Origin: Streptomyces sp. UNOB3_S3
GTDB lineage: Bacteria > Actinomycetota > Actinomycetes > Streptomycetales > Streptomycetaceae
Assembly: GCF_020740895.1 (NCBI RefSeq)
Contig: NZ_JAILXP010000005.1
Coordinates: forward strand, 1-59,061
Reading direction: 5' to 3'
Length of the DNA stretch: 59,061 bases
The position numbers and the translations under genes were made by a program. The notes beneath the pieces are model-generated. The model was not told the DNA's origin, searched no databases, and saw only the letters and a program-made list of their open reading frames with translations. This document shows, piece after piece, positions 8,558-17,367 of this stretch; within the stretch, counting starts at the first letter, position 1, and each line of letters opens with the position of its first letter.

Positions 8558-8887
8558 GTGGGCGCGCACCTGAACGGTAACTGGTCAACCAGCACCCGTC
8601 GTGCTCAACTCCCGCGAAACTGGCCTCGCGTCCGCGCCACCGTCCTGTCCCGTGACGCGAGCCTCTGCCAGTGGGTCCGGTACGACACGGGCCTGCCGTG
8701 CTTCGAGGAGGCGTCCGAGGTGGACCACCGTTTCGATCCGCACGACCACAGACCCGAGGCACTGTGGTCGCTGTGCCACTGGCACCACGCCCGCAAGACG
8801 GCGCAGGAAGCTGCGGCCGGCCGGAGGCGGGCCCGCGAGGTCCGAGAGGTGCCCCGCAGTCGCAGGCCCCACCCTGGGGCGCTGTAA
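8558..8887 (+). CDS. HNH endonuclease (packaging-associated)
   Basis: A 109-aa protein with an HNH/zinc layout: a CQW/PCF pair, then EVDHRFDPHDHRPEALWSL and CHWHHARKT, where the His residues of the beta-beta-alpha metal fold lie. Small HNH proteins directly before the terminase are common in siphoviruses and assist TerL at cos or pac cleavage. The position here, left of TerS/TerL, fits. GTG 8558 is the only reasonable start; the ribosome site is weak. Confidence 0.82.
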   Translation: MGAHLNGNWSTSTRRAQLPRNWPRVRATVLSRDASLCQWVRYDTGLPCFEEASEVDHRFDPHDHRPEALWSLCHWHHARKTAQEAAAGRRRAREVREVPRSRRPHPGAL

Positions 8888-9101
8888 TCCCCCTCTGTCT
8901 TGCGGCAACACCCCCGGGTGGTTCCCTAGCAGCCCCCGTCCCCACCCCTGGGGCCGCCGGGAGGATGGCCCGCGCGCAGCGTGTGGCCGGTGGGTGCGGA
9001 GGGCGGGGCCCGGTGCTGTCGCTGTGCTGTTCGTCGTGTTCTCAAACTGTGCAGCGTGCGGACCTGCCGGGGTGCAGCCGGAGCCTGGTGCCCGTTGAGG
9101 C

Positions 9102-9278
9102 ATGCCCACGGTGGACGGAGCCGAGGCGCTGCCGCTCCTCATGGTGTGGCTCGTCGTGTTCGCCGCCGCTTCAACATCATTGATCGCTTCTCACACGCGA
9201 GCTACGACGAGCCGACGTCGAGCCATCGTGATCGTGGCCGACCCAGGGGGGTGGCTCCCCGATCATGATTCTTCCTGA
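9102..9278 (+). CDS. Possible small membrane peptide between HNH and terminase
   Basis: A 58-aa frame starting MPTVDGAEALPLLMVWLVVF, with one hydrophobic helix and a basic stretch (TSRRR). A TTGAGG sequence precedes the ATG. The surrounding 500 bp (8888-9403) hold no other convincing gene and could contain the packaging site. The frame may be a chance ORF; only the hydrophobic profile and initiation context support it. Confidence 0.3.
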   Translation: MPTVDGAEALPLLMVWLVVFAAASTSLIASHTRATTSRRRAIVIVADPGGWLPDHDSS

Positions 9279-9403
9279 CCGGGGCGTGACAGCAGCTCGG
9301 TTTCTGTGCGATCCCGAGGCCGCCTCTTTTCGCCGCTTCGCCCCTTGCGCCGCCTGACCGAGGGCCGCTTTCCCCACGTACTGAGACCCGAGGTGACGAC
9401 GCC

Positions 9404-9754
9404 CTGCGCATCGATCCCAAGCTGAAGGACGCGGACAAGATCCGCGCTGCTCTCGTCGACGGGTTCGAGGTCGAGCTGGATCTGGAGCCGGCGGACTTCG
9501 CGGCGATCGACATCGCCGCCCCCATGCTGGCCCGCGCTGCGTCGCTGGACGACCTGGTGCGCCGCGAGGGGCAGATGGTGCCGGGCGGGAACCGCGCCGG
9601 CATGTTCGTCCTGCACCCCGGCATCACCGAGGCCCGGCAGCTCCGGCAGGCGGCCAGCGCGCTGCTGGCGAAGGTCCGTGGCGAGGGCGACGGGCCGGAG
9701 CGCGGGCACAACTCCCGCTCGGCGGCCGGTGCCCGGTGGGCGGGTCGTCGCTGA
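9404..9754 (+). CDS. Probable terminase small subunit
   Basis: The frame ends SAAGARWAGRR and contains DFAAIDIAAPMLARAASLDDLVRR and LHPGITEARQLRQAASALLAKV. This pattern is typical of P27-like small terminases, which bind packaging-site DNA. The first ATG in frame is at 9524, giving only 76 aa, but coding-like sequence continues upstream to about 9390 with no ATG, GTG or TTG. CTG at 9404, with GAGG ten bases before it, gives 116 aa beginning with RIDPKLKDADKIRAALVDG. CTG initiation or a damaged 5' end are both possible. It is followed by a TGATG overlap with the next gene and then TerL. Confidence 0.65.
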   Translation: MRIDPKLKDADKIRAALVDGFEVELDLEPADFAAIDIAAPMLARAASLDDLVRREGQMVPGGNRAGMFVLHPGITEARQLRQAASALLAKVRGEGDGPERGHNSRSAAGARWAGRR

Positions 9755-9990
9755 TGGCCCGCCGTAAGAGCAGGGCCGGGAACGGCCCGTCGAACGAGGC
9801 CCTGCGCATCGCCCGGACGATCGCCTACTACGGGGCGTGCCTTGATCGGGGCGTCACGCACGAACAGGCGCGGGCCCTGTGGGCGCACGACATGACGCAG
9901 CCCTTCACCTCCTGCCCGGCGGACGTCCCGCCGGCGCTGCTGGCCCGGATGGAGGCCGAGGCCCGGCGCGACGCGGAGGCCAGTACATGA
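9754..9990 (+). CDS. Small conserved phage protein of unknown function
   Basis: A 78-aa protein starting MARRKSRAGNGPSNEALRIARTIAYY. The ATG overlaps the stop of the preceding terminase gene (TGATG), indicating translational coupling. It is basic at the N-terminus, then helical and acidic, with no recognised domain. Its place between small and large terminase subunits suggests a packaging-related role. Confidence 0.7.
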   Translation: MARRKSRAGNGPSNEALRIARTIAYYGACLDRGVTHEQARALWAHDMTQPFTSCPADVPPALLARMEAEARRDAEAST

Positions 9991-10016
9991 CCGACTGAAC
10001 CGAACGGGGGTGGCGC

Positions 10017-11618
10017 TTGCCCACACCGGTCTTCGCCCCCGTACGGACCGTCGAGGACACCGTCCCCGAGCTGACCCTGGCCCGGGACATCCTGAGGTGG
10101 ACGGCCTGGCACTTCCGGGCCGACTGGCGGTACACCCCGGAACAGGTGCGCATTCTGGCCCGCTGGTACGCCATCGACGCCGAGGGCGAGTTCACGTACA
10201 CCTCGGGGACGCTCAGGAGGCTCAAGGGCTGGGGCAAGGACCCGATGATGGCGTCCGTGTGCTGGGTCGAGCTGATGGGCCCGTGCCGCTTCGGCGGCTG
10301 GCACCCGGACGGTTCGCCCAAGGGTGTGCCGGCCAAGGAGCCGTGGGTTCAGATCTTCGCGACCTCCGCGACGCAGAACACCAACACCATGTCGGCGCTG
10401 CTGGGCTTGCTCACGGCTGAGACGATCGCGCAGTACGCGGTCGATCTGGGCCAGGAGAAGTGTTACGCGACGCTGCCGGACGGTCGGCGGTGCCGGCTGG
10501 AGGCCAAGGCGTCGAGCTACCGGGCCGCCGAAGGCGGGCGCCCGAGCTTCGCCCTGATGAACGAGACGTGGCATTGGGTGACAGCCACGCAGGGGCCCAA
10601 GTTGGCGGCCACGATCCGGGCCAACGCCGCCAAGGTCTCCGGCCGGTACATGGAGATCACGAACGCCCCGGTCATCGGCGAGGACTCGGTGGCCGAGAAC
10701 ACGCTGTACGACTTCCAGAAACAACGCGACGGCAAGAACCGGTCCACCGGCCTGTACTACGACAGTGTCGAAGCCCCCTCCGGGGTGGATCTGGGCGAGG
10801 AGGAGCAGTTGCGCGCCGCCCTGCTGTGCGCCCGGGGCGATGCGGTCTGGGTCAACCCGGACCGCGTCATGCCCGAGATCTGGTCGGCGTCCACCACCGA
10901 GGACGAGTCCCGCCGCAAGTACCTGAACCAAACGACCGTCGCCGAGGACGCGCTGGTCGACCCCGAGGACTGGGGCCGGTGCGAGGTCGAAGGCCGGGAC
11001 CTGCGGCCGGGCGACCGGATCGTCCTCGGCCTGGACGGCGGCGAGGCCGACGACAGCACAGCCTTGGTGGCCATGCGCGTGCGCGATGCGCTGTGCGTCC
11101 CGCTGGGCGTGTGGGAGAAGCCCGACGGTCCCGCCGGGGCCGGCTGGGAGGTGGACAAGGGAGTCGTCAGCGACGCCGTCGCGAACGCCTTCACCACCTA
11201 CAACGTCGCCGCCTTCCTCTCCGACGTCGCGTACTGGGAGACCTACACCGCCCAGTGGTCCGAGACGTACGGCCCGAAGCTGCTGATCCGCTCGAACGCG
11301 CGATCCGCGGTGGGCTACGACATGCGCGCCAATCAGCGCGAGATCACCACGGAGAACATGGCCATGGTGGGGGCCATCGAAGCCCACCAGCTCCTGCACC
11401 AAGGCCACTTCACACTGCGCAGGCACGTGGAGAACGCCCGGAAGCGGCCGAACCAGTACGGCATCAGCTTCCGCAAGGAGTCGCGCGAGAGCCGGCACAA
11501 GGTCGATGCGTACGCAGCACTGCTGCTGTGCTGGATCGCCCGCCGGCGACTGATCGAGTCCGGCAAGCTCAAGCCACAACGCGCGGTGGCACAGCTGACC
11601 GCGTACGAAGGGTATTGA
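10017..11618 (+). CDS. Terminase large subunit
   Basis: A protein of 533 aa from a TTG start preceded by a GGGGGTGG ribosome site. The N-terminal ATPase half has a Walker A-like loop RRLKGWGKDPMMAS (about residues 68-81). A nuclease half follows with GLDGGEADDSTALV (about 339), the first acidic cluster of the RNase H-like domain, and a late DAYAALLL acidic residue. It powers DNA packaging and cuts concatemers. Length and order relative to the portal are standard for siphoviruses. Confidence 0.92.
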   Translation: MPTPVFAPVRTVEDTVPELTLARDILRWTAWHFRADWRYTPEQVRILARWYAIDAEGEFTYTSGTLRRLKGWGKDPMMASVCWVELMGPCRFGGWHPDGSPKGVPAKEPWVQIFATSATQNTNTMSALLGLLTAETIAQYAVDLGQEKCYATLPDGRRCRLEAKASSYRAAEGGRPSFALMNETWHWVTATQGPKLAATIRANAAKVSGRYMEITNAPVIGEDSVAENTLYDFQKQRDGKNRSTGLYYDSVEAPSGVDLGEEEQLRAALLCARGDAVWVNPDRVMPEIWSASTTEDESRRKYLNQTTVAEDALVDPEDWGRCEVEGRDLRPGDRIVLGLDGGEADDSTALVAMRVRDALCVPLGVWEKPDGPAGAGWEVDKGVVSDAVANAFTTYNVAAFLSDVAYWETYTAQWSETYGPKLLIRSNARSAVGYDMRANQREITTENMAMVGAIEAHQLLHQGHFTLRRHVENARKRPNQYGISFRKESRESRHKVDAYAALLLCWIARRRLIESGKLKPQRAVAQLTAYEGY

Positions 11619-11622
11619 CAGC

Positions 11623-13092
11623 TTGACCGAGGTCGCGAGCGTGCTCACGCAGCGCGCACGCCACGCCCGTGGCCTGATCCAGCGGGACTACGAGCGGCTG
11701 AACCTGGCCGACCGGTACCTGCGGGGCTTCCACCGCGCGCCGTTCATCCCGAAGAAGGCGAACCCGGAGTTCAGGGCCCTGGTGAAACGGTCCTTCGACA
11801 ACATCGTCCCGCTGATCGTGGACGCGCCGACCAACGCCATGGGCGTGGACGGCTACCGCCGCTCGGGCAGCGATACCAACGCGCCCGAGTGGAAGTGGTG
11901 GCAGGCCAACCGGCTCGACCAGCGGCAGCACCAGGTTCACCGGGGCGCGCTCGCGGCCGGCCACAGTTACGTGACCGTCCTGCCCGGGATGCGTCCGGGT
12001 GAGAAGCGGGACCGGCCGCAGGTGCGCGCGTACGACGCGGTCAAGACGGTGGCGGTCTACGAGGACCCCACCTTCGACGCCTTTCCCCTGTACGCCCTGC
12101 ACCTGGACCGCACGCCGGGCGACGGCGGCCAGGAGCCGCACACGGGCCGGCTGATCGACGACCAGGCCGTCTACCAACTTGACTTCGAGGCCGGTGACCC
12201 GAAGGTCACGAAGGTCGAGCCGCACGGCATGGGCGTGTGTCCGGTCGTTCGGTTCGCGCCGGCGGTCGACTTGCAGGGTCGCACTCAGGGGCTGGTCGAG
12301 CGGGTCATGACCACCCAGGACCGCATCAACCAGATGACGCTCAACATGCTCATCGCCCAGCACTACGGCGCGTTCGCGATCCGCTTTGCCACCGGCCTCG
12401 CGCCGGTGGAGGTGCTGGACGAGTACGGCGACCCCGTGCGCGACGAGAACGGGCAGCCGACGTTCCTCCCGCCGGTCCTTGACCCCTCCACGCTGCTGGT
12501 CTCCCCGAACGCCGAGACCGAGTTCGGGCAGCTCCCCGCCCAGTCCACGAAGGATCTCCAGGACTCCATAGCCATGGCGGTCAAGCACGCCTGCATGGTC
12601 ACCGAGACCCCGCCGCACTACGTGATGTCGGACATGGTCAACATGGCGGCCGACGCGCTTGCGGCGGCCGAGTCCGCGTTCATGCGCAAGGTCGCCGAAG
12701 TGCAGGCCGCGTTCGGAGAGAGCTGGGAATCGGTCATGAGGCTGTGTGCGCTGGTAGCCGGCGACCGGGCCGGCTTCGAGGACGAGGAGTCCGAAGTCGT
12801 CTGGGCCGACCGGGGCAACCGCTCCTTCGCCCAGGCCGCCGACGCCGGCCTGAAGCTGTCGCAGATCGGCGTCCCGCTCGGCATCGTCCTGCGAAAGGTC
12901 CCCGGCTTCACGCAGTCGGACATCGACGAGGCGGTCAAGGAGTGGAAGGCTGCCCAGGAACAGCGGCTGCGCGAGATCGCCGCGAGCCAGCAGGCGAAGG
13001 CCCCCGACGAGGGGGTGAAGGATGGCGACGAGCGCGGACGCGCAACGGGCGACAGCCGCGTACCGGCGGGCGCAGGAGCGCATAGCCGCTGA
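11623..13092 (+). CDS. Portal protein (SPP1 gp6/phage_prot_Gp6-like)
   Basis: A protein of 489 aa from TTG 11623, four bases after the terminase stop. It begins TEVASVLTQRARHARGLIQRDYERLNLADRYLRG. The central region includes VMTTQDRINQMTLNMLIAQHYGAF and TPPHYVMSDMVNMAADAL, segments typical of the Gp6 portal family. The portal forms the dodecameric DNA channel at the capsid vertex. Its 3' end overlaps the next gene by 71 bases, as is common for portal/MuF pairs. Confidence 0.92.
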   Translation: MTEVASVLTQRARHARGLIQRDYERLNLADRYLRGFHRAPFIPKKANPEFRALVKRSFDNIVPLIVDAPTNAMGVDGYRRSGSDTNAPEWKWWQANRLDQRQHQVHRGALAAGHSYVTVLPGMRPGEKRDRPQVRAYDAVKTVAVYEDPTFDAFPLYALHLDRTPGDGGQEPHTGRLIDDQAVYQLDFEAGDPKVTKVEPHGMGVCPVVRFAPAVDLQGRTQGLVERVMTTQDRINQMTLNMLIAQHYGAFAIRFATGLAPVEVLDEYGDPVRDENGQPTFLPPVLDPSTLLVSPNAETEFGQLPAQSTKDLQDSIAMAVKHACMVTETPPHYVMSDMVNMAADALAAAESAFMRKVAEVQAAFGESWESVMRLCALVAGDRAGFEDEESEVVWADRGNRSFAQAADAGLKLSQIGVPLGIVLRKVPGFTQSDIDEAVKEWKAAQEQRLREIAASQQAKAPDEGVKDGDERGRATGDSRVPAGAGAHSR

Positions 13093-13930
13093 GGCCGCCG
13101 CCGATCTGACCGCATGGCTGGCCGGCGTCTCCGCGCAGGACGTACGGACCGGTGCGGGGCCGCTGGGCCGCGAGTACCGGGCCCGTGTCGCCCGGGGCCG
13201 GCAGAAGTCCTACGCCCTGGCCGTCGCCTTCTACCGGCTGCTGCGCGCGCTGGAGACCGGCACGGTCGTCAACCTGCCCGGCACGGCCACGGCCGAGGGG
13301 CCGACTCTCGAAGGGTTGTGGCGCGAGTTCAACCGTGCGGCCGGCGCGCAGGCCGGCACCGCGAGCCGCGGTGGCCACCTGCTGGTGGATGACTCCCCGT
13401 GGGCCGGCTACGACGAGCGCACCGAGCAGCGCCGCGCGGAGGGTGCGTTCCACCGCGAGGTGACCGCCCGCTTGGACAAGGCACGGGGCGCGGCCGAGCG
13501 GCGAGGTCGGCTCGATGATCCGGAGTTCGAGAAGGAACTGGCTGAGGTCATGACGACCGCCCGGCAGGAAGCCGCCCGCACCGGATCGCAGATCGCCGAG
13601 GACGGCGGCCGCGAAGCCCTGGCCGAAGCCGTACGCGGCGATCCGAAGGCGCTGGGCTACTACCGGGAGACCGACGCCGACCCGTGCGCCTGGTGCGCGA
13701 TGCTCGCCAGCAGGGGCGCGGTCTACAAGTCAGCCCAGTCCGCCGGGCTGTCGGACGGGCAGCGCTACCACCCCGACTGCCACTGCCAGCCGCGCCCGAT
13801 CTTCTCCCGCACCCACACGCTCCCCGAAGCGAACCAGCGCTACATGCGGCTGTGGCAGGAGAAGTCCAAGGACGGCCTGACCCTGGCCGAATGGCGTCGA
13901 GAACTTGAGAAAGAGAGCAGCACCACGTGA
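13022..13930 (+). CDS. MuF-like minor capsid protein
   Basis: A protein of 302 aa (ATG 13022 inside the portal gene). The N-terminus is helical. The C-terminal part has the MuF-type zinc signature DPCAWCAMLASRG and YHPDCHCQPRPIF. Such minor capsid proteins are packaged in the procapsid and follow the portal. No additional toxin domain is appended. Confidence 0.88.
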   Translation: MATSADAQRATAAYRRAQERIAAEAAADLTAWLAGVSAQDVRTGAGPLGREYRARVARGRQKSYALAVAFYRLLRALETGTVVNLPGTATAEGPTLEGLWREFNRAAGAQAGTASRGGHLLVDDSPWAGYDERTEQRRAEGAFHREVTARLDKARGAAERRGRLDDPEFEKELAEVMTTARQEAARTGSQIAEDGGREALAEAVRGDPKALGYYRETDADPCAWCAMLASRGAVYKSAQSAGLSDGQRYHPDCHCQPRPIFSRTHTLPEANQRYMRLWQEKSKDGLTLAEWRRELEKESSTT

Positions 13931-14424
13931 GCGAGCAGACCCCGGTGGGCGCCCCCGAGCAGCCGCCGGCCGCCCCGGCCCCGACGCCAGCCGAAGTCTT
14001 CGGCGGCAAGGAGCCCGCAGCGGTGCCGGCCGAGCCGACGGCCGCTGAGCCCGCCCCGGCAGGGGAGCCGCCCGAGGCCGCGGTGGACTACCGCGCTCTG
14101 TACGAGAAGGCGCAGGCGGAGGCCCGCTCCCTCGCGGACGCGGCCAAGGCGGCGGACGCCGAAGCCGCCGACTACAAGAACCGGCTGGCGGAGATGGAGG
14201 TGTCGGTGCTCCGGCACCAGGAAGCCGCCCGCGTCAACCTGCCGGCCAACCTCGCGGCGCGTCTCCAGGGCGAGACGCCCGAGGAGATCGCCGCCGACGC
14301 CCGCAAGCTCGCCGCACTGGTCGTCCCGAAGCCCGTCACCGGCAAGGGCGGGCTGGAGCCCGACGCGCCGGCCGAGCACGACCCCGAGGCGATCACCCGC
14401 CGCATCCGCTTGATCGAATTTTAG
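13927..14424 (+). CDS. Capsid scaffolding protein, possibly 3'-truncated
   Basis: A protein of 165 aa beginning MSEQTPVGAPEQPPAAPAP. It has a Pro/Ala/Glu-rich acidic N-terminus, a coiled-coil centre (YRALYEKAQAEARSLADA..), and a segment INLPANLAARLQGETPEEI-like around residues 105-120. This is the usual scaffold layout ahead of the capsid gene. It ends abruptly with RRIRLIEF at a stop overlapping the 3' end of a reverse-strand gene. The natural C-terminus may have been replaced when that gene was inserted. The GTG start overlaps the MuF stop. Confidence 0.8.
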   Translation: MSEQTPVGAPEQPPAAPAPTPAEVFGGKEPAAVPAEPTAAEPAPAGEPPEAAVDYRALYEKAQAEARSLADAAKAADAEAADYKNRLAEMEVSVLRHQEAARVNLPANLAARLQGETPEEIAADARKLAALVVPKPVTGKGGLEPDAPAEHDPEAITRRIRLIEF

Positions 14425-15080
14425 CCGGTGTGCCGGACCGTGGCCCTGCCCAATTGGGCAACGATCACGGTAACCATGCCCACGAAGAAGACCACGACTC
14501 CGACGCCGAAGTTTTTGAAGCTGGGTGGATCTGGAATTTGCCCAGGTGGCACTTCGGCGGTGAACGCCTCCAAGAAGGGCATGCCAGCAATGGCAAGTCC
14601 CACTATCCCCAGGAGAGACCCGATCCAGGTCAACGTCTTGATCCACGCCGGGGAGTGGCTCTGTTCCGCCATGGAGCGGCGTGTAGTCACCCTGAGGTAG
14701 TCCCTGCCGACCTGGATCGGGTTGTTGTGGTGGCCGCCGGTCGACTGCGACTGAGTGGTTCCACCGATGTGTACCTTCATGGAGAAGTCCTGGTGGGAGA
14801 TCCACCGTAGTTCGTTCGCTGCATCCGGTTGTTCGGAAAGCAAGCTTTGGGCGCGCTGTTGCCAATGCCAGCCAATGGCCTGTTCGGCCCTCGCGATGTC
14901 GCCGTACATGCTGGCCTGGTGCATCTGCGCCTGATGCGCGTCGAGTTCGTTCTGGACGAGAGGTGCTTCTCCCGGGCGCCTGTTACGCCAGAGAGTGATC
15001 ACGGCGTTTCGGGCTGACTGCCAGCCCTCGGTAACCATGGCTTGCATCAATGCTGATGCAAACATTGCAGCGATCTCCAT
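14421..15080 (-). CDS. Reverse-strand membrane protein inserted between scaffold and capsid genes
   Basis: A 219-aa protein starting MEIAAMFASALMQAMVTEGWQ. The first 140 residues look soluble and helical and contain a Gly/His/Ser/Asn-rich stretch (GGTTQSQSTGGHHNNP). Two transmembrane helices follow (WIGSLLGIVGLAIAGMPFL and FGVGVVVFFVGMVTVIVAQL) with a short basic end. No family is recognised with certainty. Base composition is clearly poorer in GC than the flanking head genes, and it opposes the late operon, so it needs its own promoter, probably in 15081-15300. These are the marks of a moron gene expressed in the lysogen; superinfection exclusion is a guess. Confidence 0.75.
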   Translation of the reverse strand: MEIAAMFASALMQAMVTEGWQSARNAVITLWRNRRPGEAPLVQNELDAHQAQMHQASMYGDIARAEQAIGWHWQQRAQSLLSEQPDAANELRWISHQDFSMKVHIGGTTQSQSTGGHHNNPIQVGRDYLRVTTRRSMAEQSHSPAWIKTLTWIGSLLGIVGLAIAGMPFLEAFTAEVPPGQIPDPPSFKNFGVGVVVFFVGMVTVIVAQLGRATVRHTG

Positions 15081-15304
15081 GATGCCCTCCCCGTGGCCGG
15101 TCCAGTGCTGCTCCTAGTCTCATTTACGGCCGCTTTACAAGTCATGCGTTGTTGCATCTCCGGAACTCGTTGGCAGGCAAACCGTGACAGAAACGTTCAC
15201 TCGAGCGAGACGCTTATTGATCCCCCTTCAATCCTAGATAACGATCTCGCTAAGTCCCGGCGCCCAGCGGGGCTTCCCCATACCCGAAAGTAGTTGCACC
15301 ACCC

Positions 15305-16261
15305 TTGGCTCATAGCTTCATCACTATGGAGAATGCGGGCGGCAAGGCCGCCCGTCAGGCTCTCTCCCTCCTCGCCGCCGAGCTGGTCCTAGGCCGTCTG
15401 GTCCACCGGGACGCCGAGAGCGAGTTCACCGGCGGCGTGGGCAACGTCGTCAACATCAAGAAGCCGGGCCAGACGCAGGACGCTCACGACGCCGGCACCG
15501 CCACGCCGAACATCGGCAGCGGTACCCAGGGCTATCTCGACGTCCGCGAGTCCTCGGTGCCGGTCCGCCTGGACCACCACTTCGTTCACCCGGTCAAGGT
15601 CACCTCGCGTGAGCTGACGCTGGACATCGAGAGCTTCGCCGCCCAGGTCCTCGCCCCGCAGGTCCGCAAGATCGGCGAGCGCATCGAGGGCACGATCGCG
15701 GAGCCCATGAACGCGGCCATCAAGGCCGTTCCCGAGACCGCCACCGTCGACCCGTCCAAGGTCAAGGCAGTGCGCGAGGCCATCATCGCTGCCGGCGTCA
15801 CCATGGACGAGGCCAACGTCCCGGACACCGGCCGCATCCTGGTCGTCTCGCCCGCCTTCTACGGTGAACTGCTCAAGGACGATCTGTTCGTCCGCGCCGA
15901 CCAGTCCGGCAGCACCGAGGCCCTGCGCAGCGCGAACGTCGGCGACATCCTCAACTTCCAGGTCTTCAAGTCGAACTACATCAAGGGCGGCGCGCTGGCG
16001 ATGACCCGTGAGGCGTTCGCCCTGGTCGTGCGGGCCCCGCAGGCGTCCATGGGCGCCAAGCACTCGGGCTCGGAGTCCTACCAGGGCTACGCGATGCGCT
16101 GGATTCAGGACTGGGACACCGCCGGCCTTTCCGACCTGTCGATCTGCGACGTCTTCGCGGGCGCCAAGCCGCTGTTCGAGGGCCCCGACCCGATCACCGG
16201 TCTCGCGGAGTTCTGCCGGTACGTGCCGATCACCCTCAAGGGCAACGGCACCGGTAAGTAA
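15305..16261 (+). CDS. Major capsid protein
   Basis: A protein of 318 aa from TTG 15305. It resembles the P22-coat/HK97-fold group of actinophage capsids: VGNVVNIKKPGQT, DVRESSVPVRLDHHFVHPVKVTSRELTLDIESFAAQVLAPQV, and a later RILVVSPAFYGELLKDDLF. These are typical beta-hinge and P-domain stretches. It follows the scaffold gene, separated by the inserted reverse gene. The 224-bp gap upstream (15081-15304) is AT-richer and presumably holds the promoter of the reverse gene. Confidence 0.92.
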   Translation: MAHSFITMENAGGKAARQALSLLAAELVLGRLVHRDAESEFTGGVGNVVNIKKPGQTQDAHDAGTATPNIGSGTQGYLDVRESSVPVRLDHHFVHPVKVTSRELTLDIESFAAQVLAPQVRKIGERIEGTIAEPMNAAIKAVPETATVDPSKVKAVREAIIAAGVTMDEANVPDTGRILVVSPAFYGELLKDDLFVRADQSGSTEALRSANVGDILNFQVFKSNYIKGGALAMTREAFALVVRAPQASMGAKHSGSESYQGYAMRWIQDWDTAGLSDLSICDVFAGAKPLFEGPDPITGLAEFCRYVPITLKGNGTGK

Positions 16262-16272
16262 GGCAGCCCCGC

Positions 16273-16734
16273 GTGACGGACACACAGTCCGCGGGCCGGC
16301 TCGCCGACCTCGCCGAACTGGAACGCCGCTACGGCGGCACCTTCACGGGGCCCGACCGGGAGCAGGCCGAGGCCGCCCTGGACGACGCCTCGGCGATCGT
16401 GCGGGCATACGGGAATCCGTCCTGGGGCGCGGTCGTCGACGGCCACCCCCGGCCAGTGCCGGCGGCGGTCAAGGCCATCGTCCTGGCGGTCGCCGAACGG
16501 AAGGTCCGCAACCCGGAAGGGTTCGTGAGCGAATCGGCCGGTGAGTACAGCTACCGCATGCCCGAGCAGGGCGCGGTGGGCGGCTCCCTGTCGAAGGGCG
16601 AGCAACTGTTGATCGAGCGGCTGTCCGGCCGCAGCGCCATGCGCTCGCTGGAGACCGTCCGGGCCGTCGTCCTTACCGACCGGTGCGCCGGCTACCCGTA
16701 CCCGGACCCCGTCGACCAGCGGGGGCTCGTGTGA
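16273..16734 (+). CDS. Head-tail connector (adaptor) protein
   Basis: A protein of 153 aa from GTG 16273. It is helical, with LADLAELERRYGGTFTGPDREQAEAALDDAS and AVKAIVLAVAERKVRNPEGF, the pattern of gp6/gp15-type adaptors that sit below the portal. It has a 4-base overlap (GTGTGA) with the next gene. Confidence 0.8.
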   Translation: MTDTQSAGRLADLAELERRYGGTFTGPDREQAEAALDDASAIVRAYGNPSWGAVVDGHPRPVPAAVKAIVLAVAERKVRNPEGFVSESAGEYSYRMPEQGAVGGSLSKGEQLLIERLSGRSAMRSLETVRAVVLTDRCAGYPYPDPVDQRGLV

Positions 16735-17084
16735 TCTTCGACCGCCGGGCCCCCGTCGAGCTGCGCATCTTCCCGCCGGCCGAGGTGGGCGACGGCTACG
16801 GCGGCACCGCCCCGGGCCTCGGTGAACCGGTGACCGTGCGCGCCTTCGCCCAACCCGTGGACGCCCCCGAAGGGGTTGCGACGGGCTGGGCGGCACCCGT
16901 GCGTCTGAAAGTGCTCACGGGACCGTGCGAGGCCGCCCAGGTATGGGCGCGGGTCGAGATCGACGGCGAGCCCTGGCACATCGTGGACCCGCCGCGCGTG
17001 CACGGGGCCTCGCGCCACACCCGCTACCTGTCCGCCGTCATCGAAGGAGGCAGCGGTGGCGTACGTGAAGCCCAACATCCATAA
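16731..17084 (+). CDS. Head-closure / neck protein
   Basis: A protein of 117 aa from GTG 16731, overlapping the adaptor stop. It is beta-rich, ending in EIDGEPWHIVDPPRVHGASRHTRYLSAVI, and is of the size and position of a head-completion (SPP1 gp16-like) protein. Assignment rests mainly on gene order. Confidence 0.7.
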   Translation: MIFDRRAPVELRIFPPAEVGDGYGGTAPGLGEPVTVRAFAQPVDAPEGVATGWAAPVRLKVLTGPCEAAQVWARVEIDGEPWHIVDPPRVHGASRHTRYLSAVIEGGSGGVREAQHP

Positions 17085-17367
17085 GACCGTGGCCGGCATG
17101 CCCGGCGTCATGCAGGTTCTCAAGGCCCACGCCACGGTCATGGCGGGCGAGATCAAGGCCGCAGCTGCCCCGCACCGCAAGACCGGCGCGTTCGAGCACG
17201 GCATCAAGGTCCACCGACACCGCAAGGGCTACTCGGTCAACCTTGAGGACCGCAACAGCGCCTCGATCAACTACGGCCACTTCACCAAGGCCGGCGAATG
17301 GGTCGAGGGCATCCACGCCATCGAGCACGTGGTGGGCGCGGGACGCGGCCCCCGCAGCCGGAGGTGA
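17056..17367 (+). CDS. Neck/tail-completion protein (DUF5403-like)
   Basis: A protein of 103 aa beginning MAYVKPNIHKTVAGMPGVMQVL, with HRKTGAFEHGIKV and a basic end RGPRSRR. It matches the small HK97-gp10/DUF5403-type neck proteins of actinophages by length and order. It overlaps both neighbours, the last by GTGA. Confidence 0.72.
   Translation: MAYVKPNIHKTVAGMPGVMQVLKAHATVMAGEIKAAAAPHRKTGAFEHGIKVHRHRKGYSVNLEDRNSASINYGHFTKAGEWVEGIHAIEHVVGAGRGPRSRR

Noticed and set aside
14428..14810. Forward frames opposite the reverse membrane gene at 14421-15080
   Set aside because: They lack ribosome sites and domain features, whereas the reverse frame encodes clear membrane helices.
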